Source of the DNA: Vibrio pomeroyi
Lineage (GTDB): Bacteria; Pseudomonadota; Gammaproteobacteria; Enterobacterales; Vibrionaceae
Length of the DNA stretch: 64,000 bases
Assembly (NCBI RefSeq): GCF_024347595.1
Contig: NZ_AP025506.1
Coordinates: 3,534,001 to 3,598,000 of the forward strand
Direction: 5' to 3'
The notes under the pieces: generated by a model
Told to the model about the DNA's origin: nothing
What the model saw: the letters and a program-made list of their open reading frames with translations, nothing else
The model's database searches: none
Part shown: in pieces, positions 27,116 to 38,288 of the stretch
How the letters are laid out: every line of letters starts with the position of its first letter
How positions within the stretch are numbered: position 1 is the stretch's first letter
Translations under genes and position numbers: made by a program

Positions 27116-28315
27116 TTATGCCTTAGCAAACGTCGTGTGCCAAGACTTACCCGCTTTACTCGCAAGCACTAATAACGCAGGAACAATCAGGAACATTTGT
27201 AGAGCGATCATCACTTGCGATGTGAAATCAAGACGTTGCATGGTACCCACAAGAAGCCCTGAACCGCTCATTTGGAACAAGCCAAGCAGCGCAGCAGCTG
27301 TACCCGCACGGTCACCGAAAGGTTCTAGAGCTTTACCTGCCGCAGCACCAAGAATCCAAGCAAAGCCAACCGACGATAAGAAGATTGGTAGCATGAACGC
27401 GATTGGAGTCGCGTGCTCAGCAAGCACCAACATAATCACGCCCGCTAAGCCCAGCGTGGAGATACCTACAACCAATGCCTTGTAACTACCAAAACGGTCC
27501 ATAAACTTAGGCGCTGTGAATGCAGCAGTGATGTTGATAGCTGCGTTAATACCAAACCAGAAGGTAAACTCATTCATCGTCAAACCTAGGTTCTCCATTA
27601 ACACAACCGGTGCAGAAGTAACATAAGCAAGAATTACCGCCATCGCCATCAAACACAAGGTTGCATGGAAAAGGAACGATGGTGTTTTCAGTACTGACCA
27701 GTAACGCTCCAGTTTGAACACAGCAACCTTCTCTGTCGCCGGGTTAGATTCTTTCATTTGGAAGAATAAGATGCTGCCAACGACCACCGCGAAGCCAGCC
27801 ATAAAGCTGAAGTTCGAACGCCAGCCAAATTGATGTGTTAACCAAGCGCCAAGAATTGGTGCCAATGCAGGGATAAAACAGATCGCACCATTGAGGTAGC
27901 TGATCATACGGCCACTTTTCTCTGGGCCAAATAGATCGCGAACCGTTGCAAAGGCAGCTACAGAAGTCGCACAAGCTCCTAAGCCTTGTAGCAGCCGAGC
28001 TATTAGCATCATATCAATCGATTGAGCTGCCCACGCCAAGCAAGCACTCAATGCATAGATACTAACACCTCCCAATGCAACGGTTCGACGTCCTAACTTA
28101 TCAGCCAAAGGGCCAGCAAACAGTTGGCCGACACCCATGGCAAATAAAAACCAAGTAATCGTATCTTGTGCTAGTGCATGTTCCACGTGAAACGCTGTCG
28201 AAATTTGTGGCAGAGCTGGTAGGTAGATATCAATAGCCAAAGGGCTAAATAGAACCAGCATTGCCAATAAAGCAACCTGCAGTTTACTAGGGGTTGGAAG
28301 CGCGTTAGAAGGCAC
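27116..28315 (-). CDS. Bcr/CflA-family multidrug efflux MFS transporter
   Basis: A 12-span major facilitator of 399 residues from the chosen GTG start, which has GGAGA five bases upstream; longer ATG readings run into the divergent LysR gene. It shows the DHA1 motifs: FSPLAIDIYLPALPQI in TM1, GPLADKLGRRTVALGG between TM2 and TM3, and LQGLGACATSVAAFATVRDLF in TM4. It probably exports drugs or metabolites by proton antiport. The LysR regulator transcribed in the opposite direction is its likely controller. A parS site (28179-28194) lies inside the reading frame near TM1-TM2. Confidence 0.88.
   Translation of the reverse strand: MPSNALPTPSKLQVALLAMLVLFSPLAIDIYLPALPQISTAFHVEHALAQDTITWFLFAMGVGQLFAGPLADKLGRRTVALGGVSIYALSACLAWAAQSIDMMLIARLLQGLGACATSVAAFATVRDLFGPEKSGRMISYLNGAICFIPALAPILGAWLTHQFGWRSNFSFMAGFAVVVGSILFFQMKESNPATEKVAVFKLERYWSVLKTPSFLFHATLCLMAMAVILAYVTSAPVVLMENLGLTMNEFTFWFGINAAINITAAFTAPKFMDRFGSYKALVVGISTLGLAGVIMLVLAEHATPIAFMLPIFLSSVGFAWILGAAAGKALEPFGDRAGTAAALLGLFQMSGSGLLVGTMQRLDFTSQVMIALQMFLIVPALLVLASKAGKSWHTTFAKA
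28179..28194. other. parS site, copy 1 (inside MFS gene)
   Basis: TGTTCCACGTGAAACG, one mismatch to the ParB box TGTTYCACGTGRAACA, in the coding region of the Bcr/CflA gene. One of three within 6.9 kb. Confidence 0.85.
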
Positions 28316-28416
28316 AAGATTCTCCGGATGAGTTAATTTAGGTGCATAATAACCAACTAAAGATATGAACAAAAATGGCATATACTCATTAGCATTATTC
28401 CAAATAGGAAACTCAC

Positions 28417-29358
28417 ATGAATATCGAGAAACTATCACGCCTCGACCTCAATCTATTAGTTTGCTTGCAGGTGCTGATGGAAGAGCTGAGTGTTACTCGC
28501 ACTGCGCATCGGTTGTGCCTTAGCCAGTCAGCCGTGAGTAAGTCATTGGCCAAACTTCGTGAGCAATTTAATGATCCCCTTTTCACGCGAAGTGCTCATG
28601 GTCTGCGACCAACACCAAAGGCCGTTTTTCTCAAACCTAGATTAGAAACGCTGATCAACCAACTTGATGTGCTCACCCAACCAGAGACCTTCATTCCCAA
28701 CAACAGTGACCACAGTTTTCACATTGCGGCGGTTGAGAGTGTTTACCCGCTTATTCTTCCCCACTTCTTACCAGCGATATTTCGACAAGCCCCTAAGGTG
28801 AATATCAACACTCACGCTTGGACGGAGCAAACCTTTAAGAAATTGCAGCTTGGTGAACTCGATATCGGACTCACGGGTAAGGATATCGACATCAACGACG
28901 CGCGTTTAACCATGCTGCCGCCAGATGATATTTGCGAACAAGAGATCTATCGCGATGCACAAATGTGTGTGCTAAGACGTAACCACCCTGCTCTGAGCGG
29001 CAAATGGGATCTGGAAACCTACCTCGCACAGCGTCATGTACAAGTAAGATGTGATGGTAACGATCGTTGGTTACTCGACTACAAACTTGCCGACCTTGGT
29101 CATCAGCGAGATATCGCCATTTCTGTTCCTGACTTCAACAGTGCGGCTAGCCTGTGCACTTACACTGACTTTGTGTTTACGGCACCAAGTCACTTCACCT
29201 ATCTTGTTGCCAAGCAGCTCGACTTAGTCGTTGTCCCTCTGCCGATGGAATTCCCGCCGATGGCATACACTCTGTTTTGGCACCGTGATAGAGAAAATGA
29301 CCCAGCGTTAACTTGGTTGCGAGATATCATCAAAGAAAAAACTCTGCACCTTAGATAA
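28417..29358 (+). CDS. LysR-family transcriptional regulator
   Basis: A 313-residue regulator with an N-terminal winged helix-turn-helix (LSRLDLNLLVCLQVLMEELSV, RLCLSQSAVSKSLAKLREQF, FTRSAHGLRPT) and a C-terminal periplasmic-binding-like effector domain with VESVYPLILPHFLPAIFRQAP. AGGAAA precedes the ATG by 7 nt. It faces the MFS exporter gene across a ~100-bp promoter region, the classic LysR arrangement, so it probably controls that exporter. Effector unknown. Confidence 0.9.
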   Translation: MNIEKLSRLDLNLLVCLQVLMEELSVTRTAHRLCLSQSAVSKSLAKLREQFNDPLFTRSAHGLRPTPKAVFLKPRLETLINQLDVLTQPETFIPNNSDHSFHIAAVESVYPLILPHFLPAIFRQAPKVNINTHAWTEQTFKKLQLGELDIGLTGKDIDINDARLTMLPPDDICEQEIYRDAQMCVLRRNHPALSGKWDLETYLAQRHVQVRCDGNDRWLLDYKLADLGHQRDIAISVPDFNSAASLCTYTDFVFTAPSHFTYLVAKQLDLVVVPLPMEFPPMAYTLFWHRDRENDPALTWLRDIIKEKTLHLR

Positions 29359-29480
29359 AAATGGCGTACAGCGTTTGCAGCCAACGAACAAAAGCGCTAG
29401 CTTATTGACCTAATAAGTCCCCTCACATGTATATCTACTGTGAGTGTTAACAAGGACCCTAACAATAAGGATAAACACAG

Positions 29481-31271
29481 ATGCACAATATCACTGCGGA
29501 ACGCGTTACTGCGGTTCGAGCTTGGCTTGAAGCAAACCAACTAGATGCCGTTATCATCCCACACGAAGATGAGTACCTAGGCGAATACGTTCCAGCTCAT
29601 AACGAGCGACTTCACTGGTTAACTGGTTTCACTGGCTCTGCAGGTGCAGCGGTTATCACTCGTGAAAACGCTGCTATTTTTGTTGATGGTCGCTATACCG
29701 TTCAGGTTCGCAAGCAGGTACCAGCAGAGTTATTTGAGTATCGCCACCTTATTGAAGAGCCAGCTTTAGATTGGATCATCAATTCACTAGCACAAGGCAG
29801 CAAGGTTGCATTCGACCCACGCATGCATACAGCAGCTTGGTTGAAAGGCGCACAAGCGAAACTGACTGATAAAGTCGAACTCACAACATTAACAGCAAAC
29901 CCGATTGATGAGCTTTGGTCTGATCGTCCTGAGCCTGTTGTATCTGATGTTCGCCTAATGGCGACAGACGCCGTTGGTCAATCAAGTGAAAGCAAACGCG
30001 CTGAAATTGCAGGCCTACTAAAAGCCAAAGGTGCGGATGCCGCTATCCTTACTGAGCTAGACTCTATTTGTTGGTTACTCAACGTTCGTGGTTTGGACGT
30101 GTCTCGCCTACCAGTCGTGTTATCTAATGCCATCATTCACGCCGATGAAAGTGTCGATTTCTTCTTAGATCCAGCGCGTATTCCTGCAGGCTTTGAAGCG
30201 CACGTTGGTAATGATATTCGTGTTTCTCACCCATCAGAGCTCGAAGCACGTCTTCAATCTTTAGAAGGTAAGAATGTGTCAGTTGATTCAGGCACAAGCA
30301 ACGCTTGGTACACGCTTGTTCTACAAAACGCAGGCGCTCATATCATTGAAGCAGCAGACCCGTGCTTAATGCCAAAGGCTGCTAAGAACGCAACTGAAAT
30401 TGCGGGCATGAAAGCGTGTCACATTCGTGATGGTGTTGCGATGGCCAAGTTCTTGTCTTGGATTGATGCTGAAGTCTCGCAAGGTAACCTACACAACGAA
30501 GCGGTATTGGCTGACAAAGTACAATCGTTCCGCGAACAAGATCCAACGCTAATGGACTTAAGTTTTGACACGATTTCAGCAGCAGGCGGCAACGCAGCTA
30601 TGTGTCACTACAACCATGAGAACCAACCTGAACCAGGTCAGCTAGAACTGAATACTCTGTACCTAGTCGATTCAGGCGGTCAGTACTTAGATGGTACGAC
30701 CGACATCACTCGTACTATCGCGATTGGCCAACCAAGCGACGAAATGATTCAGCAGTTCACATTAGCGCTTAAAGGTCACATCGGCATTGCTCGTGCGCGT
30801 TTCCCACGAGGTACTCGTGGTTTCCAACTTGATATCTTAGCCCGTCAGCACTTATGGGCAGAAGGCTTCGATTACGATCATGGTACTGGTCACGGTGTTG
30901 GTCACTTCCTAAGTGTTCATGAAGGTCCGCAAAGCATCTCTAAGAAGCTGATCGACGTCCCTCTTGTTGAAGGTATGGTGTTATCAAACGAGCCGGGTTA
31001 CTACCGTGCTGATGAGTTTGGTATCCGCATCGAGAACCTAGAATTGGTAGTTGAGCTGCCAACTCAAGGTGACTTCTCAGTACTAACGTTTGAATCGCTA
31101 ACACGTTGCCCTATCGATAAGCGCAACATCAACGTCGATCTACTAACCCGACCTGAACTTGCGTGGCTGAACGATTACCACCAGAAAGTATGGAATGATG
31201 TTAGTCCACTAGTTGAAGGTGATACGTTGGAATGGCTACGTCAGTCAACAACACCACTTGCTCACGCTTAA
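29481..31271 (+). CDS. pepP: Xaa-Pro aminopeptidase (M24B family)
   Basis: A 596-residue aminopeptidase P of the long, three-domain type: two creatinase-like N-terminal domains (DEYLGEYVPAHNERLHWLTGFTGSAG, LTELDSICWLLNVRG) and a C-terminal pita-bread domain. The dimetal site is seen as VDSGGQYLDGTTDITRT (two Asp), GTGHGVGHFLSVHEGP (His), SNEPGYY (Glu) and IRIENLELV (Glu). It removes N-terminal residues before proline. It is more like the large APP1 enzymes than the 441-residue E. coli PepP, so the symbol is used loosely. Its terminator and a parS site lie downstream. Confidence 0.92.
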   Translation: MHNITAERVTAVRAWLEANQLDAVIIPHEDEYLGEYVPAHNERLHWLTGFTGSAGAAVITRENAAIFVDGRYTVQVRKQVPAELFEYRHLIEEPALDWIINSLAQGSKVAFDPRMHTAAWLKGAQAKLTDKVELTTLTANPIDELWSDRPEPVVSDVRLMATDAVGQSSESKRAEIAGLLKAKGADAAILTELDSICWLLNVRGLDVSRLPVVLSNAIIHADESVDFFLDPARIPAGFEAHVGNDIRVSHPSELEARLQSLEGKNVSVDSGTSNAWYTLVLQNAGAHIIEAADPCLMPKAAKNATEIAGMKACHIRDGVAMAKFLSWIDAEVSQGNLHNEAVLADKVQSFREQDPTLMDLSFDTISAAGGNAAMCHYNHENQPEPGQLELNTLYLVDSGGQYLDGTTDITRTIAIGQPSDEMIQQFTLALKGHIGIARARFPRGTRGFQLDILARQHLWAEGFDYDHGTGHGVGHFLSVHEGPQSISKKLIDVPLVEGMVLSNEPGYYRADEFGIRIENLELVVELPTQGDFSVLTFESLTRCPIDKRNINVDLLTRPELAWLNDYHQKVWNDVSPLVEGDTLEWLRQSTTPLAHA

Positions 31272-31323
31272 TACATTTCTAGGCAGGTAACTGAACCAAA
31301 ACTAGTTGCCTCAGTTAGATATT

Positions 31324-31352
31324 AAAACGGCTACCCTTAGGTAGCCGTTTTT
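31324..31352. terminator. Terminator between pepP and the thi operon
   Basis: Stem AAAACGGCTACC / GGTAGCCGTTTTT with a 4-nt loop; T tracts on both strands allow it to serve pepP and the convergent thi operon. Confidence 0.88.
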
Positions 31353-31375
31353 GTTTGTCGATTTCACATCATTGA

Positions 31376-31391
31376 TGTTTCACGTGGAACA
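31376..31391. other. parS site, copy 2 (pepP-thiH intergenic)
   Basis: TGTTTCACGTGGAACA matches the palindromic ParB box TGTTYCACGTGRAACA in full. It lies between the terminator and the thiH stop. Confidence 0.92.
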
Positions 31392-31407
31392 TTAACCAAG
31401 ATGTTAG

Positions 31408-32520
31408 TTAGCCTGAGTAAGCACTGTGCCAATCACGCCACACCGGGTCGAAGCCGCGTTGACGAATCATAGCCTCAACATCAGTCGCACTTCGCTCATC
31501 ACTTATCTCAAACTGCTCAAGCTCTTCCTCACCCGAAGCATAACCGCCCGGTTGAGTTTTTGACGCGGCGGACATGCTAGTGATACCTAACGGCAACACG
31601 TTATCGCGGAACGTTGCAGATTCACGAGTCGAAAGAGACAACTCAACCTCAGGGTTTAATAATCGATAGGCACAGATAAGTTGTACTAACTGCTTATCAC
31701 TCATAATCGACTTGGGTTGCAAACCACCCTCGCATGGACGAAGACGTGGGAACGAAATCGAGTAACGCGTTTGCCAGTAAGTTCGCTCTAAGTAATCCAA
31801 ATGAGCGGCCACGAAGAAACAGTCTGTTCGCCAATCTTCCAAGCCAATCAAAGCACCAATCCCTATCTTATCAATACCCGCTTTTGCCAGACGATCAGGC
31901 GTTTCGAGCCGGTATTCAAAATCCATTTTATTGCCACGTAAGTGGTGCTCAGCGTAGGTACTTGGGCTATATGTTTCTTGGTAAACCATCACAGCATCTA
32001 AGCCAAGGGTTTTGAGTTCAGCGTAGTCGTCTTGATCAAGCGGCTGAACTTCCATCGCAAGGTAGTTAAATTGCGCTTTGATATTCGGCAGCACCTGGCG
32101 GAAATACTTCATCCCAACCTTAGTTTCGTGCTCACCGGTCACCAACAATACGCTATCGAATTTCATCTTTTTGATGGCCGCGCTCTCGGCATCAATTTCA
32201 TCCAAGGTTAATGTGCGACGCTTGATACGGTTCTCCATTGAGAAGCCACAGTAGGTACACGCGTTCGCACACAAGTTCGATAAGTACAAAGGAATATACA
32301 GCGACATCGTATTACCAAATCGCTTACGTGTTAACGCCAACGATTGTTGTGCCATCTGCTCTAAGTAAGGTTCTGCAGCCGGAGAGATCAAAGCCTTAAA
32401 ATCCTCTAAGTCACGTTTGGGTTTACTCAGAGCACGTTCAACATCCGCCGCCGTTTTACTGAAGATAGACATACCAATGTCATCCCAGTTGAGCTGTTTA
32501 AATCGATCAACAAACGTCAT
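31408..32520 (-). CDS. thiH: 2-iminoacetate synthase ThiH
   Basis: Radical-SAM tyrosine lyase that makes dehydroglycine for the thiazole ring of thiamin; 370 residues (E. coli 377). The radical-SAM cluster motif CANACTYC gives Cys84, Cys88 and Cys91. Downstream elements include VTGEHETKVGMKYFRQ, YQETYSPSTYAEHH and IGALIGLEDWRTD. It is the last gene of thiCEFSGH, 7 nt after thiG, with which it forms a complex. Confidence 0.96.
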   Translation of the reverse strand: MTFVDRFKQLNWDDIGMSIFSKTAADVERALSKPKRDLEDFKALISPAAEPYLEQMAQQSLALTRKRFGNTMSLYIPLYLSNLCANACTYCGFSMENRIKRRTLTLDEIDAESAAIKKMKFDSVLLVTGEHETKVGMKYFRQVLPNIKAQFNYLAMEVQPLDQDDYAELKTLGLDAVMVYQETYSPSTYAEHHLRGNKMDFEYRLETPDRLAKAGIDKIGIGALIGLEDWRTDCFFVAAHLDYLERTYWQTRYSISFPRLRPCEGGLQPKSIMSDKQLVQLICAYRLLNPEVELSLSTRESATFRDNVLPLGITSMSAASKTQPGGYASGEEELEQFEISDERSATDVEAMIRQRGFDPVWRDWHSAYSG

Positions 32521-32527
32521 GGTAATA

Positions 32528-33292
32528 CTACTCGTCTAGGAATGAGGTTAACGGGCTGGATGCAACCGCATGAGACACTTGACCTGCTAACCCAGCAAGG
32601 TAAGCCATACGACCCGCTTCAACTGCCAACTTAAAGGCAATCGCCATTTCAACAGGCTGTTGAGAAGCAGCAATCGCAGTATTCACTAACACAGCATCTG
32701 CACCCATTTCCATTGCACGTGCAGCATGTGATGGAGCACCAATGCCAGCATCAACAATCACAGGAACGTTGGCTTGGTCGATAATAATCTCTAAGAAGTC
32801 GGCTGACGCGATTCCCTTATTCGAACCAATCGGCGCACCTAGTGGCATCACAGCAGCACAACCTACCTCTTCTAAGCGCTTACACAAGACAGGGTCGGCG
32901 TGGCAATAAGGCAACACAACAAAGCCATCTTTCACTAGTTGCTCAGCAGCGTTAAGTGTCTCGATTGGGTCTGGCATCAAGTACTTTGGATCCGGATGAA
33001 TCTCAAGCTTTAGCCAGTTAGTACCGAGTGCTTCGCGAGCCAAGTGTGCGGCAAAAATCGCATCCTTCGCGTTCTTCGCACCAGAGGTATTCGGAAGTAG
33101 ATTAACGCCAGCATCAATAATTGGCTGCAAAATATCATCTTGCTCAGAACGAATATCAACTCTCTTCAGTGCCATGGTTGCCAGTTGAGAACCTGACGCT
33201 TCGATAGCACTCGCCATCAAATGCTTGTTTGCGAACTTGCCAGTTCCCGTGAACAGACGTGATTGAAATGTTTTATCTGCGATGGTTAACAT
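32528..33292 (-). CDS. thiG: Thiazole synthase ThiG
   Basis: TIM-barrel enzyme joining deoxyxylulose phosphate, dehydroglycine and ThiS-thiocarboxylate into thiazole phosphate. From the chosen ATG ([20 protein letters not shown]) it has 254 residues, matching E. coli (256); the 23-codon extension upstream runs into thiS. Seen are [31 protein letters not shown] with the probable Schiff-base lysine, and [16 protein letters not shown]. It starts 2 nt after the thiS stop. Confidence 0.96.
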   Translation of the reverse strand: MLTIADKTFQSRLFTGTGKFANKHLMASAIEASGSQLATMALKRVDIRSEQDDILQPIIDAGVNLLPNTSGAKNAKDAIFAAHLAREALGTNWLKLEIHPDPKYLMPDPIETLNAAEQLVKDGFVVLPYCHADPVLCKRLEEVGCAAVMPLGAPIGSNKGIASADFLEIIIDQANVPVIVDAGIGAPSHAARAMEMGADAVLVNTAIAASQQPVEMAIAFKLAVEAGRMAYLAGLAGQVSHAVASSPLTSFLDE

Positions 33293-33294
33293 GG

Positions 33295-33504
33295 TTAGCC
33301 CCCTGCAATAGCTTGGAAAAGAGAGATGGAATCGCCTTCGTTGACGATGGTTTTTTGCCATTGACTGCGTGGTACAACCGCATTATTGATAGCAAATACA
33401 CACCCTAAATCAGGTAGCGATAGTGCTTGGATGATGTCTGAAAGAGACGACGATTGCGCGACCTGCTCTGGTTGCTCGTTTATAGAAATAGTTATGTGGC
33501 TCAT
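33295..33504 (-). CDS. thiS: Sulfur carrier protein ThiS
   Basis: A 69-residue ubiquitin-like protein ending in AIAGG; ThiF adenylates the C-terminal Gly-Gly, which then carries the sulfur as a thiocarboxylate. The start is fixed by the 4-nt ATGA overlap with the thiF stop; a longer reading would lie mostly inside thi[15 protein letters not shown] is the typical C-terminus. It lies 2 nt before thiG. Confidence 0.95.
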   Translation of the reverse strand: MSHITISINEQPEQVAQSSSLSDIIQALSLPDLGCVFAINNAVVPRSQWQKTIVNEGDSISLFQAIAGG

Positions 33505-34283
33505 TGTGCTTCTTCTTCTAGGTGTTGGATCGCAGTTGTGTTGCAAACCGGACATTCGCTATCTTGCGTGACCATTAGGTTTTGCCAGTTCATGGTCTGG
33601 CCATCGAACAGCTTTAGTTGATGTGTTGCGACTTTAAACTCGCCACTACTAATACGCTGAATAGCAGCAAGAGCTTGGAGGTTACCTATAGTGCCAACCA
33701 CTGGACCAATGATGCCGCTATCACTACAACGCGTTGTTTGTGGATGGTGCTCAAACGGGAAAAGGCAGTGGTAACACCCTTTCTGGTTCTGATAATCAAA
33801 GACAATAAATTGACCTTTCCAGCCGATTGCGGAACCCGATATCAAAGGCGTATTCGCTTTAAAACAAGCTCGGTTAACCTGCTGCCGTGACGCGAAGTTG
33901 TCAGTACAATCCAACACGAGATCAGCCAACATGACTTCTAATTCAATTTGGCTTTCACTCATTCGTTGATTGATGGTTCTTACTTGGCTGCGGTCATTTA
34001 GTTCATTCAGTTGTTGTTTGAGTGCTTCAACCTTAGGTGAACCTAATTGGTTTTCCTTGAACGCTACTTGTCTATGTAGGTTCGACGAATCAACACAATC
34101 GTCATCGACCAACACGATTCTTCCCACACCAGAAGCTGCGAGATAGAGAGAAGCCGCATTACCTAAACCACCACAACCAATCACCAACACATGGCTGTTT
34201 AACAGGTTTCGTTGCCCTTGCTCACCCACCTCAGGTAATGCAATTTGTCGTTGGTAACGGATGAACTCAAAGTCACTCAACAT
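33501..34283 (-). CDS. thiF: ThiS adenylyltransferase ThiF
   Basis: E1-like enzyme of 260 residues that adenylates the ThiS C-terminus. The nucleotide-binding loop VIGCGGLGNAASLYLAASG is followed by VDDDCVDSSNLHRQ, and DCTDNFASR and the zinc cysteines (CYHC and CPVC pairs) are present, with the TTRCSDSGIIGPVVG cysteine loop. It overlaps thiE by 11 nt and thiS by 4 nt, so the operon is tightly coupled. Confidence 0.95.
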   Translation of the reverse strand: MLSDFEFIRYQRQIALPEVGEQGQRNLLNSHVLVIGCGGLGNAASLYLAASGVGRIVLVDDDCVDSSNLHRQVAFKENQLGSPKVEALKQQLNELNDRSQVRTINQRMSESQIELEVMLADLVLDCTDNFASRQQVNRACFKANTPLISGSAIGWKGQFIVFDYQNQKGCYHCLFPFEHHPQTTRCSDSGIIGPVVGTIGNLQALAAIQRISSGEFKVATHQLKLFDGQTMNWQNLMVTQDSECPVCNTTAIQHLEEEAQ

Positions 34284-35564
34284 AGCTAGGCTCCCGCATA
34301 ACCTCTTTACTAAGCGTTGAAGAGCTAGGAGCCATTAGCTTGTCGAAGAATTCGATCACTTTTTGTGGGTCTTCCGCTAATGTAATCGCACGTACAACCG
34401 CTAAGCTCGATACACCACAATCCCAAACCTGCGCAGCTGTCGATTGGTCAATACCACCAATAGCCACCGTCGGATAACCAGTAAGTTCTTCTGTATATGG
34501 GATGGTATCAATTAGCTGTTGGTACAGAGATAAACGCACCAAGCCTTGAGGCTTGGATGGCATCTGTTTCGTTGTGGTCGGAAATATATGGCCTAGTGCA
34601 ATGTAGCTTGGATTGATTTGGACGATGCGTAGCAACTCATAATAACCATGAGTCGATAGACCGATCTTAATACCCGCTTGGCTCAGTTGGGAAAGGTTTG
34701 ATTCTTCGATATCCTCTTGCCCCAGATGCACACCAAAAGCACCATGCTTAAGTGCAAGCTGCCAGTAATCGTTAATAAAAACCTGAGCGTTATATTCTCG
34801 ACCAAGTTCGATCGACCGTGCGACTTGTTGCTCTAAGTCGGCTTGTTGAGGGTTCTTAATACGCAGTTGGACGGTGTTGATTCCAAGTTTAAGCAACCTT
34901 TCTATCCACTCAACATCATCAACAACCGGGTATAAGCCAAGGCTATTTTTGCTTAACTCGGGGAAGGAAAGTGATGTCCCTTGGTTGGCCCAACCAACAC
35001 TGATATCCAGTCGTTCATCTTCTAGAACAGGGATAGGAAAATTTTGATAGTGTGCTGGCCATGTTCCACGTGAAACATTCGATGCAGCGCGAGCTAAAAC
35101 CAACGCGTCTTCCAATGGAAATTCCAACGCCAATAAAGTAAGTAACCAAGCAAAGTGACCACGACTATCTAAGTCTTTATGAGCTGTAGTTTCACTCTTG
35201 ATAACACGATTAGCATCTAGGTGTGACCAGATATCTAACACAGCTGAATCATCGGGGACTCCGATATAGACGGTGTTCGAAGCTTGAGTCAAAGCGGCAC
35301 AAACATCGGTTAAAGCAACTGAATTACTGTAATCAACAACATGGTTCAGTTGCGCTAACTGACACTCCGCCAATGAATCAATATCATGAGCAAAGCCAAT
35401 AGATAGTGCCTGTTGAGCATCAACGATAGAGAAGTATCGAGTTGGGCTTACACCCAACTCAACTGCATCAGTTGCTAAACCTTGTCGTTTAGCAACCAAT
35501 AGACAGTTTTGAACCTCCCCCGTTAACTCGATGTATTGAGATGGGATGAGAATCTTCACTGTCA

Positions 35565-35565
<1 letters not shown>
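34273..35565 (-). CDS. thiE: Thiamine-phosphate synthase ThiE with ThiD-like N-terminal extension
   Basis: A 430-residue protein about twice the usual ThiE length (~210). The C-terminal half (~residues 212-415) is a complete ThiE barrel: GINTVQLRIKNP, VFINDYWQLALKHGAFGVHLGQED, GLSTHGYYEL, YIALGHIFPTTTKQ and YPTVAIGGID. The N-terminal ~200 residues recall the HMP-P kinase ThiD fold: LLALEFPLEDALVLARAASNVSRG lines up with the region after the ThiD GTGC anion hole, but that motif is replaced by DSRGHF. This half is probably a non-catalytic remnant or a regulatory domain (inference). It overlaps thiC by 1 nt. A parS site lies inside the gene (35062-35077). Confidence 0.9.
35062..35077. other. parS site, copy 3 (inside thiE)
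   Basis: TGTTCCACGTGAAACA matches the ParB box TGTTYCACGTGRAACA in full, within the linker-coding part of thiE. Confidence 0.92.
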
Positions 35566-37532
<1,967 letters not shown>

Positions 37533-37654
37533 TTAGCCATTATTTATAGGGATAAAAATGCTTGACGGATTAGATGCGACAAGAGGGATCACGGTAAGAA
37601 ATACAGTTGTGATCTGGAGATAGATCTCTAGAAGGATTCTAGTTAGATATCTAC

Positions 37655-37738
37655 TCTTGTTCCCTTCGCAGGTATTAGCCTGATCAGGTTCAACGGATCC
37701 CGAGTTAACGGTCTCAGCCATATGGCACTCCGACAAGT
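37655..37738 (-). promoter_or_regulatory. TPP riboswitch (THI element) of the thi operon
   Basis: On the minus strand all conserved parts are present: the P1 arms CTTGTCGG and ACAAG, the GGAGTGCC segment, GGCTGAGA, GGATCC, the THI-box core GAACCTGATCAGGCTAATAC and TGCGAAGGGAACAAG. It lies 140 nt before thiC. Thiamin pyrophosphate binding should repress the operon. The downstream expression platform is not clear: no strong terminator follows, so control of translation or Rho-dependent ending is likelier (inference). Confidence 0.97.
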
Positions 37739-37745
37739 TCGATCG

Positions 37746-37774
37746 AGTATATAAAAACGGCTTGGATAAACCAA
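37746..37774 (-). promoter_or_regulatory. Promoter of the thi operon, overlapping the crcB terminator
   Basis: Minus-strand -35 TTGGTT (37769-37774), 17-bp spacer, -10 TATACT (37746-37751); the predicted start is ~8 nt before the riboswitch. The -35 lies in the loop and arm of the crcB terminator hairpin. Confidence 0.6.
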
Positions 37775-37778
37775 GCCG
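37753..37778 (-). terminator. crcB terminator
   Basis: Stem CGGCTTGG / CCAAGCCG with a 5-nt loop, followed on the minus strand by TTTTTATA; 27 nt past the crcB stop. Confidence 0.88.
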
Positions 37779-37804
37779 AGTTGTTAACAAATCGTAAGAA
37801 AGTT

Positions 37805-38188
37805 TTAAGACTTTATCAAAAGTTGGAAGCCGATCCATGCTGCCGAGATACTGAGAACCACGTTGAGCAGCACATTGAGCCCCATCTTAAAGAAAGCGCC
37901 CTGCTGCATAAGAAGTACGTTATCCATCGAAAATGTAGAAAACGTCGTCAGGGCTCCAAGGAAACCAAGGCCGATGATCTGTCTCCATGGTTCAGTCGCA
38001 ACCATCTCATTTTCAAATGCGGCGATGAGCAAACCCATAATGAAGGAGCCGATCACGTTAACAGTTAGCGTACCGTAAGGAAAACCACGCCCTAACATCA
38101 CGACACATAACTCTGAAATCAAATAGCGCGAACAAGCACCAAATGCACCACCAATGGCAATAAAACCTAAAATAGATAGCTGACCCAT
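37805..38188 (-). CDS. crcB: Fluoride channel CrcB (Fluc)
   Basis: A 127-residue inner-membrane protein with four spans that works as an antiparallel dimer exporting fluoride. Signatures: GGAFGACSRYLISE, FPYGTLTVNVIGSFIMGLL with the conserved Asn, and GFLGALTTFSTFSMDNVLL with the conserved phenylalanine pair and sodium-site TTFSTF. The start is chosen with GGGAGGA directly upstream; the ORF extends 14 codons further without a site. No fluoride riboswitch is recognisable upstream. Confidence 0.95.
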   Translation of the reverse strand: MGQLSILGFIAIGGAFGACSRYLISELCVVMLGRGFPYGTLTVNVIGSFIMGLLIAAFENEMVATEPWRQIIGLGFLGALTTFSTFSMDNVLLMQQGAFFKMGLNVLLNVVLSISAAWIGFQLLIKS

Positions 38189-38288
38189 GAATCCTCCCAA
38201 ATAACAGTCCCTATATTCTAGCTTTACCACCGATAAAAGCGAGGGTAGAAACTAAGAATGCATGCGCAAATATTAAACGTTACAGGTG

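Noticed and set aside
28316-28438. 41-codon N-terminal extension of the Bcr/CflA transporter
   Set aside because: It overlaps the divergent LysR start; the GTG at 28315 has an ideal ribosome site and gives the normal family length.
38189-38288. Fluoride riboswitch upstream of crcB
   Set aside because: No fluoride-aptamer signature is visible; only a normal ribosome site is seen.
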